DNA of 64,000 bases from Methanobacterium petrolearium (GCF_017873625.1 NZ_JAGGKL010000001.1:335001-399000), one strand, 5' to 3'. Shown: positions 28,789 through 38,423, counted from the first letter of the stretch. Notes: generated from the sequence alone by a model not told the origin. Made by a program: numbers and translations.

Positions 28789-30063
28789 GTGACTCAGTTG
28801 TACCAGGCTGGCAAAGGCCAGACCACAGACGAAATGCGAAAAATAGCCGAAAATGAAGGCATAAACGTTCAAAAACTCACACGTCGAGTTGCTAAAGGTC
28901 ATGTGGTGATTCCCGCCAATAAAAACCGGAACACCAAACCCTGTGGCATAGGACGGGGACTCAGCACCAAGATCAACGCCAATTTGGGTTCTTCCCCTGA
29001 ACTGGAAAAAGTGGAGTTGGAAATAGAAAAAGCACAAATAGCAGTACGATATGGTGCTGATGCAGTTATGGACCTTTCCACCGGTTCTAATTTCAGAGAA
29101 GTTCGAAATGGGATTATTAAATCTACCAATGTGCCATTAGGAACAGTACCCATATACCAAGCAGGGATCATTGCTGCGAAAAAGCGTGGTGCAGTAGTTA
29201 ACATGGAAGAAGATGACATGTTCCAGGCTATTGAAGAACAGGCCAAGGAAGGTGTTGATTTTATGACGATCCACAGTGGAATTACTCTGGATACTGTCCA
29301 GAAAGTTAAAAACTCTGAAAGGATAATGGGTGTGGTAAGTAGGGGTGGTGCTTTCCTTGCTGCCTGGATACTCCACAACCAGGAAGAAAATCCATTATAC
29401 AAAAATTATGACTACCTACTGGAAATCGCCAGGGAGCACGATGTAACCATTTCCCTGGGAGATGGTCTAAGACCAGGATGTTTGGCTGATGCTTCTGACA
29501 TACCCCAGATAAGTGAGCTAATAATCCTGGGAGATCTGGTAAAAAGAGCTAAAAATGCGGGAGTGCAGGTTATGGTGGAAGGTCCTGGACATGTACCCCT
29601 AAACCAGGTTGAAGCCAACATGCAGATTCAAAAAACAGTGTGCAAAGGAGCACCATTCTATGTACTGGGACCTATAGTAACTGATCTGGCACCAGGATAC
29701 GATCATATAACTTCGGCTATTGGTGGGGCATTAGCAGCAACAGCGGGAGCAGATTTCCTTTGTTACGTTACCCCTGCAGAACACCTATCCATACCAGGAT
29801 TGCAGGAAGTTAAAGAAGGAGTAATCGCCTCAAAAATAGCTGCACAGGCAGCTGATGTTGCTAAAGGTCATAAAGGTGCTTGGACTAAAGAATTAGAAAT
29901 GGCCAGAGCAAGAAAAGAATTTGACTGGGAAAAACAATACCAACTGGCATTTGATCCTGACAAACCTAGAAAATGTCGTGAAAGGAGACCAACAGCTCGG
30001 AATGACATGTGTACTATGTGCGGAGAATTTTGTGCCCTTAGGATGGTACGAGATAACATGTAA
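28789..30063 (+). CDS. thiC: Phosphomethylpyrimidine synthase ThiC
   Basis: Radical-SAM enzyme that converts 5-aminoimidazole ribotide into hydroxymethylpyrimidine phosphate for thiamine. About 424 residues. The C-terminal cluster motif CTMCGEFC (C-x2-C-x4-C) is intact, and the core has MDLSTGSNFREVRN, TIHSGITL, GDGLRPGCLADA and MVEGPGHVPLNQ. I place the start at GTG 28789 (MTQLYQAGKG), six bases after GAGGGTG; the GTG at 28780 overlaps that ribosome site. No TPP riboswitch is seen in the short leader. The other thiamine genes are not nearby. Confidence 0.95.
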   Translation: MTQLYQAGKGQTTDEMRKIAENEGINVQKLTRRVAKGHVVIPANKNRNTKPCGIGRGLSTKINANLGSSPELEKVELEIEKAQIAVRYGADAVMDLSTGSNFREVRNGIIKSTNVPLGTVPIYQAGIIAAKKRGAVVNMEEDDMFQAIEEQAKEGVDFMTIHSGITLDTVQKVKNSERIMGVVSRGGAFLAAWILHNQEENPLYKNYDYLLEIAREHDVTISLGDGLRPGCLADASDIPQISELIILGDLVKRAKNAGVQVMVEGPGHVPLNQVEANMQIQKTVCKGAPFYVLGPIVTDLAPGYDHITSAIGGALAATAGADFLCYVTPAEHLSIPGLQEVKEGVIASKIAAQAADVAKGHKGAWTKELEMARARKEFDWEKQYQLAFDPDKPRKCRERRPTARNDMCTMCGEFCALRMVRDNM

Positions 30064-30260
30064 GTGGCTTTAGTGGTTATAGGATGGTATTCCTTTGCTT
30101 TGCAGATATAATTCAGTTCAAATTAAATACAATGTTTGACATAAATAGAAAAGCTTAAAAAAAATTCAGTTTTTTATTAAGAAAATAAATAACTGATAAC
30201 TAATTAGGTATGATCTTTGGATTGTATTAAAAACATGATATTGTCAAGGAGAAAATAAAA

Positions 30261-30539
30261 ATGCCAATGCAACACGTTGAAGGTCAAAAAAAGGGTCCTG
30301 TGGTTCTTTATGCTTTAAGTACTTGCGGATGGTGTAAAAAAACCCGAATGCTTCTGGAGGAAATTGAGGCAGAGTATGATTACATCTATGTTGATCTTCT
30401 TGAGGGTGATGAAAGACAGGAGATAATTGAACAAGTGAAAAAATGGAATCCACAACTGTCCTTCCCGACCCTGGTGATAAATAACAAAGAGTGCATTGTG
30501 GGATTCGATGAAGATAAGATCAGGGAGAATCTGGAATGA
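30261..30539 (+). CDS. Glutaredoxin-like protein
   Basis: 92-residue thioredoxin-fold protein with the redox site CGWC (residues 22-25 in STCGWCKKTRMLLEEI) and the cis-proline in LSFPTLVINNKECIVGFDEDKI. Methanogens lack glutathione, so such NrdH/glutaredoxin-like proteins are reduced by other donors. The stop codon overlaps the start of a ferredoxin-thioredoxin reductase catalytic chain (ATGA), a strong sign that this protein is the direct substrate of that reductase. AGGAG precedes the ATG. Targets may include ribonucleotide reductase or oxidised enzymes. Confidence 0.88.
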   Translation: MPMQHVEGQKKGPVVLYALSTCGWCKKTRMLLEEIEAEYDYIYVDLLEGDERQEIIEQVKKWNPQLSFPTLVINNKECIVGFDEDKIRENLE

Positions 30540-31045
30540 CTATGTCTGGTGTTTCAAAAGAAGAAGTAAACCATTTTCACGAGAAGTTGAAGCAGGAAGC
30601 AGAAGCTGCTGGTTACCATCTTAATCCTGACGAAGCATTCACCAAAGAACTTGTGGAAAGCATCCTTATAAACAAAAATCGTTATGGGTACGGTGCTTGC
30701 CCTTGTCGTTTAGCCTCTGGCATTAAAGAGGAAGACTTAGATCTGATCTGTCCATGTGACTATCGTGACCCTGATCTGGACGAATTTGGAGCATGTTACT
30801 GTGGACTTTATATCTCTGGTGAAGTATCACGTGGTGAAAAAGAATTAACTTCCATACCTGAAAGAAGACCCGGACCAGAACAACGTACCAAATTTGATGA
30901 AAATTCTCATAAACGAACAATAACTGATCTTCCTCTGCCAGTGTGGAGGTGTAGGGTTTGTGGATATTTATGTGCCAGAGAAGATCCCCCTGAAACATGT
31001 CCCATCTGTAAAGTTGGGAAAGAACGATTTGAAAGATTTTTATAA
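30536..31045 (+). CDS. Ferredoxin-thioredoxin reductase catalytic subunit fused to rubredoxin-like domain
   Basis: 169 residues, two domains. Residues 1-105 are the FTR catalytic (beta) chain: the [4Fe-4S] and active-site cysteines appear as GACPCRLA, LICPCDYRD and GACYCGLYIS, in the CPC/CPC/CxC order that supports disulfide cleavage by a 4Fe-4S cluster. Residues 130-169 are a rubredoxin-type iron knuckle pair, WRCRVCGYLC and ETCPICKVG. A rubredoxin domain would give the enzyme a built-in one-electron relay and replaces the plant-type variable subunit, which is missing. Translationally coupled to the upstream glutaredoxin gene. Electron donor: reduced ferredoxin or a flavoprotein; this is inferred. 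Confidence 0.88.
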   Translation: MTMSGVSKEEVNHFHEKLKQEAEAAGYHLNPDEAFTKELVESILINKNRYGYGACPCRLASGIKEEDLDLICPCDYRDPDLDEFGACYCGLYISGEVSRGEKELTSIPERRPGPEQRTKFDENSHKRTITDLPLPVWRCRVCGYLCAREDPPETCPICKVGKERFERFL

Positions 31046-31333
31046 GGATATACTGTAATAAATATCAGTATCTTCTATTTCTTTTAAGTTAAATTGGTAT
31101 TTAAATATTTATCCTGTGATTATGATGGATGGATTGTTCCATCTCCATAAAAAGGGGTTTCTTGGTTTAGTAAAGATCATTTTATAATCTTTAAAATGGA
31201 AATATTTATTATCAACAACAATCATATACAGTGTCGGTTAAGTAGATCACTACATATTAATAAAGTAATAACAAAACAAGAATAAGAACTTAAAAAAATA
31301 CTCCCCTAAAACAACTAAGAAGGTGGAAGTCAA

Positions 31334-32188
31334 ATGGATTATATGTTTGAATTGTATGAGCAAGTTAAGGATGATATGAAATTTTTTATAGCCTCTGATG
31401 TAAGGGCAAAGATATTGATTAGTTTAAGGAGTGGATCTAAGAATTTAGCTGATTTACGTAAGGAAATTCATCTTAGTTCATCTACTATTCTACACGGAAT
31501 GAACCAATTGGAACAGAAAAGTTTTATTTTCCGGGACTCAGGAAATTACTCCCTATCTCAAACAGGCGAAGTTGTAGCCAACAAATTAATTGATGTAATG
31601 CGTTCCTTCTATTCCCTGAACCTCTGCGAGGGATTGTTCTTGAACCATGATATTAGTTGCATCCCTCCGGAACTGTTTAAGGATATTGGATGTCTGGAAA
31701 AATCATTTATTGTAAAATCTACCAGCACCAATATTATGAGGCCTCAAGAGGTTTTATCAGAATTTTTAGCCAAAAGTAAAAACTTTAAACAGCTCACTTC
31801 AGTATATAATCCATCTAGTGTTCAAATTTTCCTGGAAACCCTGGAAAAAGGGGGCAAAGTTCAGCTTATAATGACTGAAGGAATTATTGATAAACTGGTG
31901 GAAACTGCTGGAGAAGAGAAGCTGGAAAAATGGATCAAAGACGGAAGTTTACAGTTAATGAAAATAGATGAGGAAGTGAAGATATCATTAACCACCGGTG
32001 ATAATTTCATTGCCCTGGGATTGTTTTCAACTGATGGAGCATATGACCTGAATATTTCTCTAATAAGCCGTGGTGAAGAAGCTATTTCATGGGGAAACAG
32101 ATTATTTGATTATTACTTTCAAATAGCCACTCCTGTGATGTTCGAAGTCCGTGAGATTCAGGATGAAGTAATGGTCCGAGGAAAATAG
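31334..32188 (+). CDS. HTH transcriptional regulator with FilR1 (DUF1724) domain
   Basis: 284-residue regulator of the methanogen-specific winged-helix plus FilR1 family. N-terminal helix-turn-helix (about residues 20-85) includes RAKILISLRSGSKNLADLRK and STILHGMNQLEQKSFIF. The C-terminal DUF1724/FilR1 part (about 120-275) includes VYNPSSVQIFLETLEKGGKV and the GDNFIALGLFSTDGAYD stretch. GAAGGTGG precedes the ATG. Family members regulate methanogenesis or filament formation in Methanosaeta/Methanothrix-type systems. It is followed by a receiver-PAS-kinase gene on the same strand 320 bp away. The effector is unknown. Confidence 0.82.
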   Translation: MDYMFELYEQVKDDMKFFIASDVRAKILISLRSGSKNLADLRKEIHLSSSTILHGMNQLEQKSFIFRDSGNYSLSQTGEVVANKLIDVMRSFYSLNLCEGLFLNHDISCIPPELFKDIGCLEKSFIVKSTSTNIMRPQEVLSEFLAKSKNFKQLTSVYNPSSVQIFLETLEKGGKVQLIMTEGIIDKLVETAGEEKLEKWIKDGSLQLMKIDEEVKISLTTGDNFIALGLFSTDGAYDLNISLISRGEEAISWGNRLFDYYFQIATPVMFEVREIQDEVMVRGK

Positions 32189-32195
32189 AAGCATC

Positions 32196-32255
32196 TCTTT
32201 TTTTTTTACTAGTTGCTACTTTATTTTTTTTAATTTCAATTATTTTTTCCACTAA
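32196..32255 (+). terminator. T-tract terminator after FilR1 regulator
   Basis: Immediately after the stop codon there is a T10 run (32198-32207) followed by two further T7-T8 runs. The rest of the 32256-32508 interval is AT-rich, with no gene seen. Confidence 0.55.
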
Positions 32256-32508
32256 AACGATTTTTTCTCAAAGTTTCTTCCCTAAAACAAATTTTAAGTA
32301 TTTTAGGAAATTTTTTCCTGAAAATAAGATTTATTTTTCAAAAAAGATATCAAAATGACTGTTAATAATATTTTTTGAATACAAAATAGTTAATTTAAAG
32401 GTTAATAAGCTTAAAGGTTAATGGGCTGAAATTATAAATTAAGTATAAATTGACATAGATCAATACCACTTACATACAGAATAAATAAATAATACTTTGT
32501 GGGATGTT

Positions 32509-33927
32509 ATGGTGGAAGATATAAGAGTTCTAATATTAGAGGATGTGCCACTGGACGCTGAATTAATAGAAACCCAGCTGAAAAGAGAGAATATTCAGTT
32601 TAAATCTAAGATCGTGGAAAAAGAAGAAGATTATCGCAGAGAACTGGCTGAATTCCAGCCCAGCATAATTCTGGCAGATCATTCACTACCACAGTTCGAT
32701 GGTATCACTGCCATGAACATTGCCCGAGAAATCTCACCAAACACACCATTCATTTTTGTCAGTGGCAAAATAGGCGAAGATTTCGCTGTTGAAATGCTTA
32801 AAGAAGGAGCAACTGATTACGTTCTAAAAAATAATCTAACAAAATTACCTCACGCAGTAAAAAGGGCGTTAAAAGAAGCAAAAGAAAAAATGGAAAAACA
32901 ATCTGCTGAAGAAGCTCTTAAGGAACGTGAAGAGAAATACAGAAATCTTTTCGAATATTTCCCTAATTATGTGGTCGTTTTGGGATTGGATGGGAGAATA
33001 ATGGATCTTAACCATGCAGCGGCAAAATTCAGCCCTTTATCTAGGGAGGATACTGTGGGCATGTATTTCACAGACCTACAGTCAATAACTGGGCAAGATT
33101 CATCATTTTATCAGGAACTATTTTCAAAATTCCTGGAAGGAGAAGAGATTGGGGCATTTGAATCTCATTTAACATCAAGAGAAGGAGAAATACGTTTAAT
33201 GGAAGTATATCCTGCACCATTATACAAAAATAGCCAATTATATGCCATACAAATCATAGCTCAGGACATCACTGAACGTAAAAAGGCAGAAACAGAAATT
33301 ACTGCATCTTTAGAAGAAAAAGAAATGCTTCTGGGTGAGATTAATAGCAGGGTTAGGAATTACATGAACATCATATCCAGTTTACTGGAACTTCAATCGG
33401 TTTTTATGAATGATGAAGGGAATCGCGAAGTCCTGAAGGATAACAAGAATCGAGTCAAATCAATGCTGTTTATACACGATGGGTTTTCCCAGTCCGATGA
33501 TTTCGCCCTCATTGATTTTTCTCAGTACATAAAAAAATTAATAGAACTCATTACTAGCTCTTACAATGTGGATACTGAAAGAATTAAAGTTAAGTCTAAT
33601 ACCGAAGGTTTAATACTTGACATTGATGCTGCCATTCCCTGTGGGCTTATTATCAATGAACTGTTAACAAATGCAGTAAAACACGCTTTCCCTGGAAATA
33701 AAAAAGGGGAAGTTTTGGTGGAATTCGGGCTTGATAATCAGGAAAACAATGTTTTAATAGTTAAGGATAATGGGGTAGGCATTCCTGATGATATTAACTT
33801 TAAAGAAAGTGGAACAATGGGATTTCAACTGGTGAATACTCTGGTAAATCAGTTGAATGGTAGTGTAATCCTGTCTAGAGGTAAAGGAACTACTTTCCAG
33901 ATTATATGGTCTGAATCAGGATATTAA
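32509..33927 (+). CDS. Hybrid sensor protein: receiver, PAS, degenerate HisKA_2 and HATPase
   Basis: 472 residues in the order receiver domain (1-115; phospho-acceptor Asp in ILADHSLPQFDG, Lys in VSGKIGEDFA), short coiled coil (about 120-140), PAS (140-260), HisKA_2-like dimerisation region (265-350) and HATPase (370-470). The ATP site is good: NELLTNAVKHAFP (N box), VKDNGVGIPDD (G1) and MGFQLVNTLVNQLNG (G2). The normal phospho-acceptor motif EIHHRVKN reads EINSRVRN here, so the histidine is gone. It may act as a phosphatase, a receiver-driven scaffold or an ATP-gated switch. ATG 32509 is chosen; a TTG lies 12 bases upstream. Confidence 0.85.
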   Translation: MVEDIRVLILEDVPLDAELIETQLKRENIQFKSKIVEKEEDYRRELAEFQPSIILADHSLPQFDGITAMNIAREISPNTPFIFVSGKIGEDFAVEMLKEGATDYVLKNNLTKLPHAVKRALKEAKEKMEKQSAEEALKEREEKYRNLFEYFPNYVVVLGLDGRIMDLNHAAAKFSPLSREDTVGMYFTDLQSITGQDSSFYQELFSKFLEGEEIGAFESHLTSREGEIRLMEVYPAPLYKNSQLYAIQIIAQDITERKKAETEITASLEEKEMLLGEINSRVRNYMNIISSLLELQSVFMNDEGNREVLKDNKNRVKSMLFIHDGFSQSDDFALIDFSQYIKKLIELITSSYNVDTERIKVKSNTEGLILDIDAAIPCGLIINELLTNAVKHAFPGNKKGEVLVEFGLDNQENNVLIVKDNGVGIPDDINFKESGTMGFQLVNTLVNQLNGSVILSRGKGTTFQIIWSESGY

Positions 33928-34199
33928 GTTTTCAAAAGGACTAAATTTCCTTTTCATTTCTAATTTTCCTTTCATTTATCTATTTTAACTTTAACTTCCA
34001 TATTTTCAATCTGCAGTGCTACTATCAAATTCTGAATCCTTTTCCTTTTGTATAGGTTTAGTAGGTAAGTTTTAGTAAGTAAGCGAATTTAATAAATTTA
34101 ATATTAGGTGGATTGTAAATTTTTAGTGTTAAAAAGTTAAGGATAAAAAGCTTTTAAAAATGTTTATAAAACTGGGATGACTGTAAAGGTGATATTCCA

Positions 34200-35873
34200 A
34201 TGCTTTACCATGAATTAGTAAGAGTTTATCAAGATCTGGATTCTACAACCAAACGTTTAGAAAAAACTGCTATTTTGGCCGATTTTTTAGGTAAAGTTGG
34301 GGATGAAGAACCAGAACTTTTATCGGTAGTTACTTTACTTTGCATGGGCCGAATTTTCCCTACTTGGAGTGAAGAAGAACTGGGAATAGGGGCTAAACTT
34401 CTCATGAAAGCCATTTCCATGGCAGTTGGAGTTTCTCCTGAAGATGTGGAGAATCAAATGAGGGAAACCGGGGATGTTGGTTTGGCTGCAGAAGAACTTT
34501 ACCAGAAAAAAAGCCAGGTGACCCTGTTTTCTCGACCCATCACCATAGAGAAGGTATATCAAAATCTAATGAAAATGGCAACTATTTCAGGAAACCGTGC
34601 TCAATTCAAAAAAATAGATTTTTTAATGGAGCTTTTATCTTCCGCATCTCCCACTGAAGCAAAATATCTCACCAGAACAGTTTTAGAAGAACTCAGGGTG
34701 GGAGTAGGAGAAGGAACCATTAGAGATGCAATTTCCCAAGCCTTTAAAATACCACAGGAAGTAACTGAAAGGGCCCACATGCTCACCAACGACATGGGTC
34801 TGGTGGCAGAGGTTGCCCGAATGCAAGGAGAAGAGGGGTTGCGTAAATTAACCTTAAAACCGGGAAAACCCGTAAAACCCATGTTGGCTCAACTTTCCCC
34901 AGGAATAAAGACAAGTGTGGAGGAAATGGGATGGGCTATTTGTGAAACCAAATATGATGGAATACGGGTCCAAATACATCGACATGGTGAGAAGATTGAT
35001 GTTTTCACTCGAAGACTGGAAAACGTTTCTGAAGCACTTCCAGAAATTGCTGATTATGTTGAAAAATCACTTCCACATGAAGATTTCATTGTAGAAGGGG
35101 AAATAATTGCCAGTCGTGATGGAAAACCCATATCTTTCCAGTACATGTTGCAAAGAGTTAGAAGAAAGTATGATGTTGAACAGATGATTTCAAAAGTCCC
35201 TTTAACTCTTTATCTCTTTGACGTACTTTACTATAAGAGGCCAGTTCTGGATGAACCGCTTAAAAAAAGGAGAAAAATATTAGAATCAATAGTTAAACCT
35301 TACCCTGGCAAATTGGAACTTTCAAGACAGGTTAAAGTTACTCCTGAGGAAATTGAGATGGCCACTGACCTTTTTGAAGCATCCATTACAGGTGGTCATG
35401 AGGGAATCATGATCAAGGACCCACATGCTCCTTACATGCCAGGTATAAGGGGTAAAAAAATGCTTAAACTGAAAGCAGAACCGGAAACTCTGGATCTGGT
35501 AGTGGTGGGTGGAACCTACGGAAAGGGTAAACGGGCCCATCTAATTGGTTCTTACTTAATGGCTCTCCAGGATGAAAATGGCCAACTCCTAACCCTGGCT
35601 TATGCTGCTACCGGGCTGGATGATCAAACACTACTGGAACTTTCTGAGATGGTAGAACCTCTTATCATAAGTAAAAAAGGGAGAGAAGTTAAAATTGAAC
35701 CTTCAGTAGTTCTGGAGATAGCTTTCAGTGAGATAGTGGAAAGTCCTGAATCTGAAACCGGATATTCTCTACGTTTCCCAGTTGTTAAAAGGATTAGGAG
35801 CGATCGAGGACTGGATGAAATCGATACTCTGGAAAGAATTCAATCTATATTTAAAAACTCTCAGAAAAGCTGA
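34200..35873 (+). CDS. lig: ATP-dependent DNA ligase
   Basis: 557-residue replicative DNA ligase, the archaeal/eukaryal LigI type. N-terminal DNA-binding domain (1-200), adenylation domain with the nucleotidyl Lys251 in ETKYDGIRVQIHR (motif I), motif III FIVEGEIIA region, motif IV GHEGIMIKDPHAPY, motif V KMLKLKAE, and the OB domain with RFPVVKRIRSDRG (motif VI). Length fits the family. TAAAGGTGAT precedes the ATG. It joins Okazaki fragments and repair nicks. Single transcription unit followed by a T-tract. Confidence 0.96.
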   Translation: MLYHELVRVYQDLDSTTKRLEKTAILADFLGKVGDEEPELLSVVTLLCMGRIFPTWSEEELGIGAKLLMKAISMAVGVSPEDVENQMRETGDVGLAAEELYQKKSQVTLFSRPITIEKVYQNLMKMATISGNRAQFKKIDFLMELLSSASPTEAKYLTRTVLEELRVGVGEGTIRDAISQAFKIPQEVTERAHMLTNDMGLVAEVARMQGEEGLRKLTLKPGKPVKPMLAQLSPGIKTSVEEMGWAICETKYDGIRVQIHRHGEKIDVFTRRLENVSEALPEIADYVEKSLPHEDFIVEGEIIASRDGKPISFQYMLQRVRRKYDVEQMISKVPLTLYLFDVLYYKRPVLDEPLKKRRKILESIVKPYPGKLELSRQVKVTPEEIEMATDLFEASITGGHEGIMIKDPHAPYMPGIRGKKMLKLKAEPETLDLVVVGGTYGKGKRAHLIGSYLMALQDENGQLLTLAYAATGLDDQTLLELSEMVEPLIISKKGREVKIEPSVVLEIAFSEIVESPESETGYSLRFPVVKRIRSDRGLDEIDTLERIQSIFKNSQKS

Positions 35874-35885
35874 ATTGGCAATATA

Positions 35886-35900
35886 TTTTTTCCTTTTTTT
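35886..35900 (+). terminator. T-tract terminator after DNA ligase
   Basis: Two T6-T7 runs (TTTTTTCCTTTTTTT) begin about 13 bp after the ligase stop codon. Confidence 0.45.
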
Positions 35901-35972
35901 CTGATATAGACCAAATCAGTTAATACAATATATATTAATAGTATTATTTATACTAGTAATATTGTGGTTATT

Positions 35973-36365
35973 ATGGAAGATGAGAAGATATTTAGATTGG
36001 CTTTATTTACTACTATTTTTGGTTTAGTGGGGATGATGTTATCTGCAGGTTATATTACTCCTCAAAAAGTTGAAATTAAGGATATAAATCGCGGCATGCT
36101 TGATAAAGAGGTTTCAGTTGAGGGGTTAGTGACAGATGTAAGCAAATCCCGGAATGGTGAAACATATTTTTTGGAGTTGATGGATGGAACTGGGAAAATT
36201 AAGCTGGTAATCTTCGATAGTGCAGCGTCTGAAATACAAAAAACTAGTGTTAACATTGAAAACTTTTCTAAAAAGCGTATAAGGGCTGTTGGCACAGTTA
36301 CAGAATACAAGGGTAGTCTGGAGGTGATACTGAAAGATGCCAGTTCCCTGAAAGTACTTGTGTAA
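35973..36365 (+). CDS. Membrane-anchored OB-fold protein
   Basis: 130 residues. A single N-terminal transmembrane helix (about residues 6-26, FRLALFTTIFGLVGMMLSAG) is followed by a compact OB-fold like that of tRNA-binding/nucleic-acid-binding domains: EVSVEGLVTDVSKSRNG, FLELMDGTGKIKLVIFD, RIRAVGTVTEYKGSLEVIL. Topology suggests that the OB domain lies outside the cell or faces the membrane surface; polarity is not certain. ATG 35973 chosen; a GTG at 35964 is in frame. Such proteins occur widely in euryarchaea without assigned role. It could bind DNA at the membrane, oligosaccharide or another ligand. Confidence 0.75.
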   Translation: MEDEKIFRLALFTTIFGLVGMMLSAGYITPQKVEIKDINRGMLDKEVSVEGLVTDVSKSRNGETYFLELMDGTGKIKLVIFDSAASEIQKTSVNIENFSKKRIRAVGTVTEYKGSLEVILKDASSLKVLV

Positions 36366-36408
36366 TCAGTAGTAATGATTTAATTTTCATTGTCCGGTGA
36401 TAAAAATC

Positions 36409-37413
36409 TCATTTTTCTGGATTTTTCAGTCCAATGGCATATCTTTTGATCTCTTCCAGGATGTCCCTTGCGTAATAGGTCGAAAAAATTAGTCCCAGGG
36501 CGGTTACCACCCAGAAAGAGGCTAACCGATCGACCATTGCAATACTTCCTCCCACTATGCTGGGAACTCCGAAGAGTAAGAAAAGTCCGGTGAGGGATAG
36601 TTCGATGGAACCAATGCCTCCCGGTAAAGCAGATACCATTCCTATTATATTGGCCAGTAGGAAGATAATGATAATCGCCACAAAGTTAATTTGAACATCG
36701 AAAGCCATGAATACCACATAAAGGCGCACACATTCAAAAATCCAAGATCCTGCACTCAATAAAAATACTATTAATAGGTTGGTGAAGCTACTGAATGATT
36801 TAGTGTATTCTACCATACCCTTTAATCCCTGGGTGAACTTGTGATAAAAGTTTTCCACCAATTCTTCAGAGATGGGCAGGAATCTGAGTATGGAGTGGAC
36901 ACGGTTATAAATCCATAAACTAGTGTCTTCTCTCCAATTGATCAGATATACAATTATTAAAAGTCCGAAGGATACTAAACCTCCTAAAATAGCTATTAAT
37001 CTTACTTTGGGAAGTAAAAATGCGCATATAACTAATAAAGATGATACTATAACTCCGTCGAAGAACCTTTCTGTTAATCCAGCAGATAAACCCTCGGATA
37101 AAGTTATTTGATTGATTTTTTTACCGGCAACAGCAGTTAAAACCTCGCCCCCTGTTCGCACAGGGGTGATGTTACCAGCAAAAAGTCCTATGGTTTTAAC
37201 AATAAAATTCTTCTTAAATTCCCAGGGTTGGTTAATGATGAAACCCCATCTTAAAGAACGTATCCACACCACAAAAAGGTGTATAAAGACTGCTAGGAGT
37301 ATTAACCATATATTCGCAGTTTTTATAACATCCCACATTTTTTGAGGGCCAATCCAGATAACAAGGAGTACCAGTAGCAGGACACTCACCAGGAAAACAT
37401 AATGTCTTTTCAA
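36409..37413 (-). CDS. Flippase-like integral membrane protein (LPG synthase TM region / UPF0104, AglD C-terminal type)
   Basis: 334 residues with about eight hydrophobic segments, starting with YVFLVSVLLLVLLVIWIGP. Family landmarks are the LFAGNITPVRTGGEVLTA loop and the late SALPGGIGSIELSLTGLFLLFG region, typical of the lysylphosphatidylglycerol-synthase TM / UPF0104 family. Start is TTG at 37413; its first codons overlap the end of the upstream glycosyltransferase gene by 4 bp, so both are one operon. In archaea such pairs (GT2 plus flippase-like protein, sometimes fused as AglD) work in lipid-linked sugar assembly for N-glycans. Substrate unknown. Confidence 0.85.
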   Translation of the reverse strand: MKRHYVFLVSVLLLVLLVIWIGPQKMWDVIKTANIWLILLAVFIHLFVVWIRSLRWGFIINQPWEFKKNFIVKTIGLFAGNITPVRTGGEVLTAVAGKKINQITLSEGLSAGLTERFFDGVIVSSLLVICAFLLPKVRLIAILGGLVSFGLLIIVYLINWREDTSLWIYNRVHSILRFLPISEELVENFYHKFTQGLKGMVEYTKSFSSFTNLLIVFLLSAGSWIFECVRLYVVFMAFDVQINFVAIIIIFLLANIIGMVSALPGGIGSIELSLTGLFLLFGVPSIVGGSIAMVDRLASFWVVTALGLIFSTYYARDILEEIKRYAIGLKNPEK

Positions 37414-38093
37414 GTGGGGATCCTCCTGAGAAATTTACGTAGCAAGAGACGTAAAGTGAACATTATAAAATGGATAACGTGCCGGAATCGAACGTAAGAC
37501 TTTTCATTACCATAAATACACTTGATAGGCTTTTCATCCAGGGTAAGACTCTTTTGAGAGGCTTTACATAGGACTTCTGACTCGTATACATAATCATTGT
37601 AGGGTATTGTAACAAAAATGCCAGCAGCTTTCTTTGAAATAGCTCTAAAACCACACTGACTGTCGGTAATATGGTAACCAGTTACATATCTTATCAGTCG
37701 GGTGGTGATTTCATTGGAAAGCTTACGGTGCAGGGGTATGTTCTGGGGGTTAGCTTTAAGGAAACGGGAGCCAATGATCATGTCAGTATCATAAAGCCCT
37801 TCTAATAGGAGTGGTATACAGTGGGGGTCATGTTGACCATCACCATCCAAAAAAACCATCAGATCATAATCTTCTTCAATGGCATATTTGAGCCCTGTTT
37901 TCATGGCAGCGCCTTTCCCAAGGTTTTGCTGATGGTTCATAATTTCAGCCCCTACATTTTTCGCCAAAGATGAGGTCTCATCAGTGGATCCGTCATCAAC
38001 CACCAATACATCAGTGTATTTTTTAGCTCTCTTAACCACTTCTTCAATGGTTTTTTCTTCATTATAAGCGGGAATTATGGTTATGGTTCTCAT
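37410..38093 (-). CDS. Family 2 glycosyltransferase (dolichyl-phosphate sugar synthase-like)
   Basis: 227-residue cytoplasmic GT-A enzyme. The N-terminal TIIPAYNEEKTIEEVVKRA, nucleotide-sugar binding VLVVDDGSTDETSSLA, catalytic LDGDGQHDP (DxD-like) and HRKLSNEITTRLIRYVTG segments place it with DPM1/DPG synthase-like GT2 proteins, which transfer mannose or glucose from a nucleotide sugar to a polyprenyl phosphate. No transmembrane helix of its own apart from a hydrophobic C-terminal stretch. First gene of a two-gene operon with the flippase-like protein. Likely part of surface glycoprotein glycosylation. Confidence 0.9.
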   Translation of the reverse strand: MRTITIIPAYNEEKTIEEVVKRAKKYTDVLVVDDGSTDETSSLAKNVGAEIMNHQQNLGKGAAMKTGLKYAIEEDYDLMVFLDGDGQHDPHCIPLLLEGLYDTDMIIGSRFLKANPQNIPLHRKLSNEITTRLIRYVTGYHITDSQCGFRAISKKAAGIFVTIPYNDYVYESEVLCKASQKSLTLDEKPIKCIYGNEKSYVRFRHVIHFIMFTLRLLLRKFLRRIPT

Positions 38094-38423
38094 TTAAATT
38101 CTTTATCCACAAATATAGTTAATATGGATAAATTTGAACTGCACATTAAATATAAATGATGGTGCAATTGATGTAAATACCGCTTATTTTAAATGTTTAT
38201 TTGAATTAACAGAGTATTAAATCAGTATAGTGCATATAAAATATTAAACGGAAAGTGGGAATTAAAAAGATAATTGTTCTAAAATTCTAAGATTTGATAT
38301 ATTAAAGTCAGTTTTATATCCAAAAGGGGGCACTATGAAATTTAAATTGTTTAATAGGGCAAATGTTAATCAGTTAAAATCAATATAGATAATCGGGTTG
38401 AATTTATATATTAAAATGATACT

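Noticed and set aside
38335..38388. 17-codon open frame MKFKLFNRANVNQLKSI with strong AAAGGGGG ribosome-like site
   Set aside because: The only TATA-like box ends 16 nt before its ATG, too close for a transcript to include the ribosome site; the frame is very short and has no recognisable pattern.
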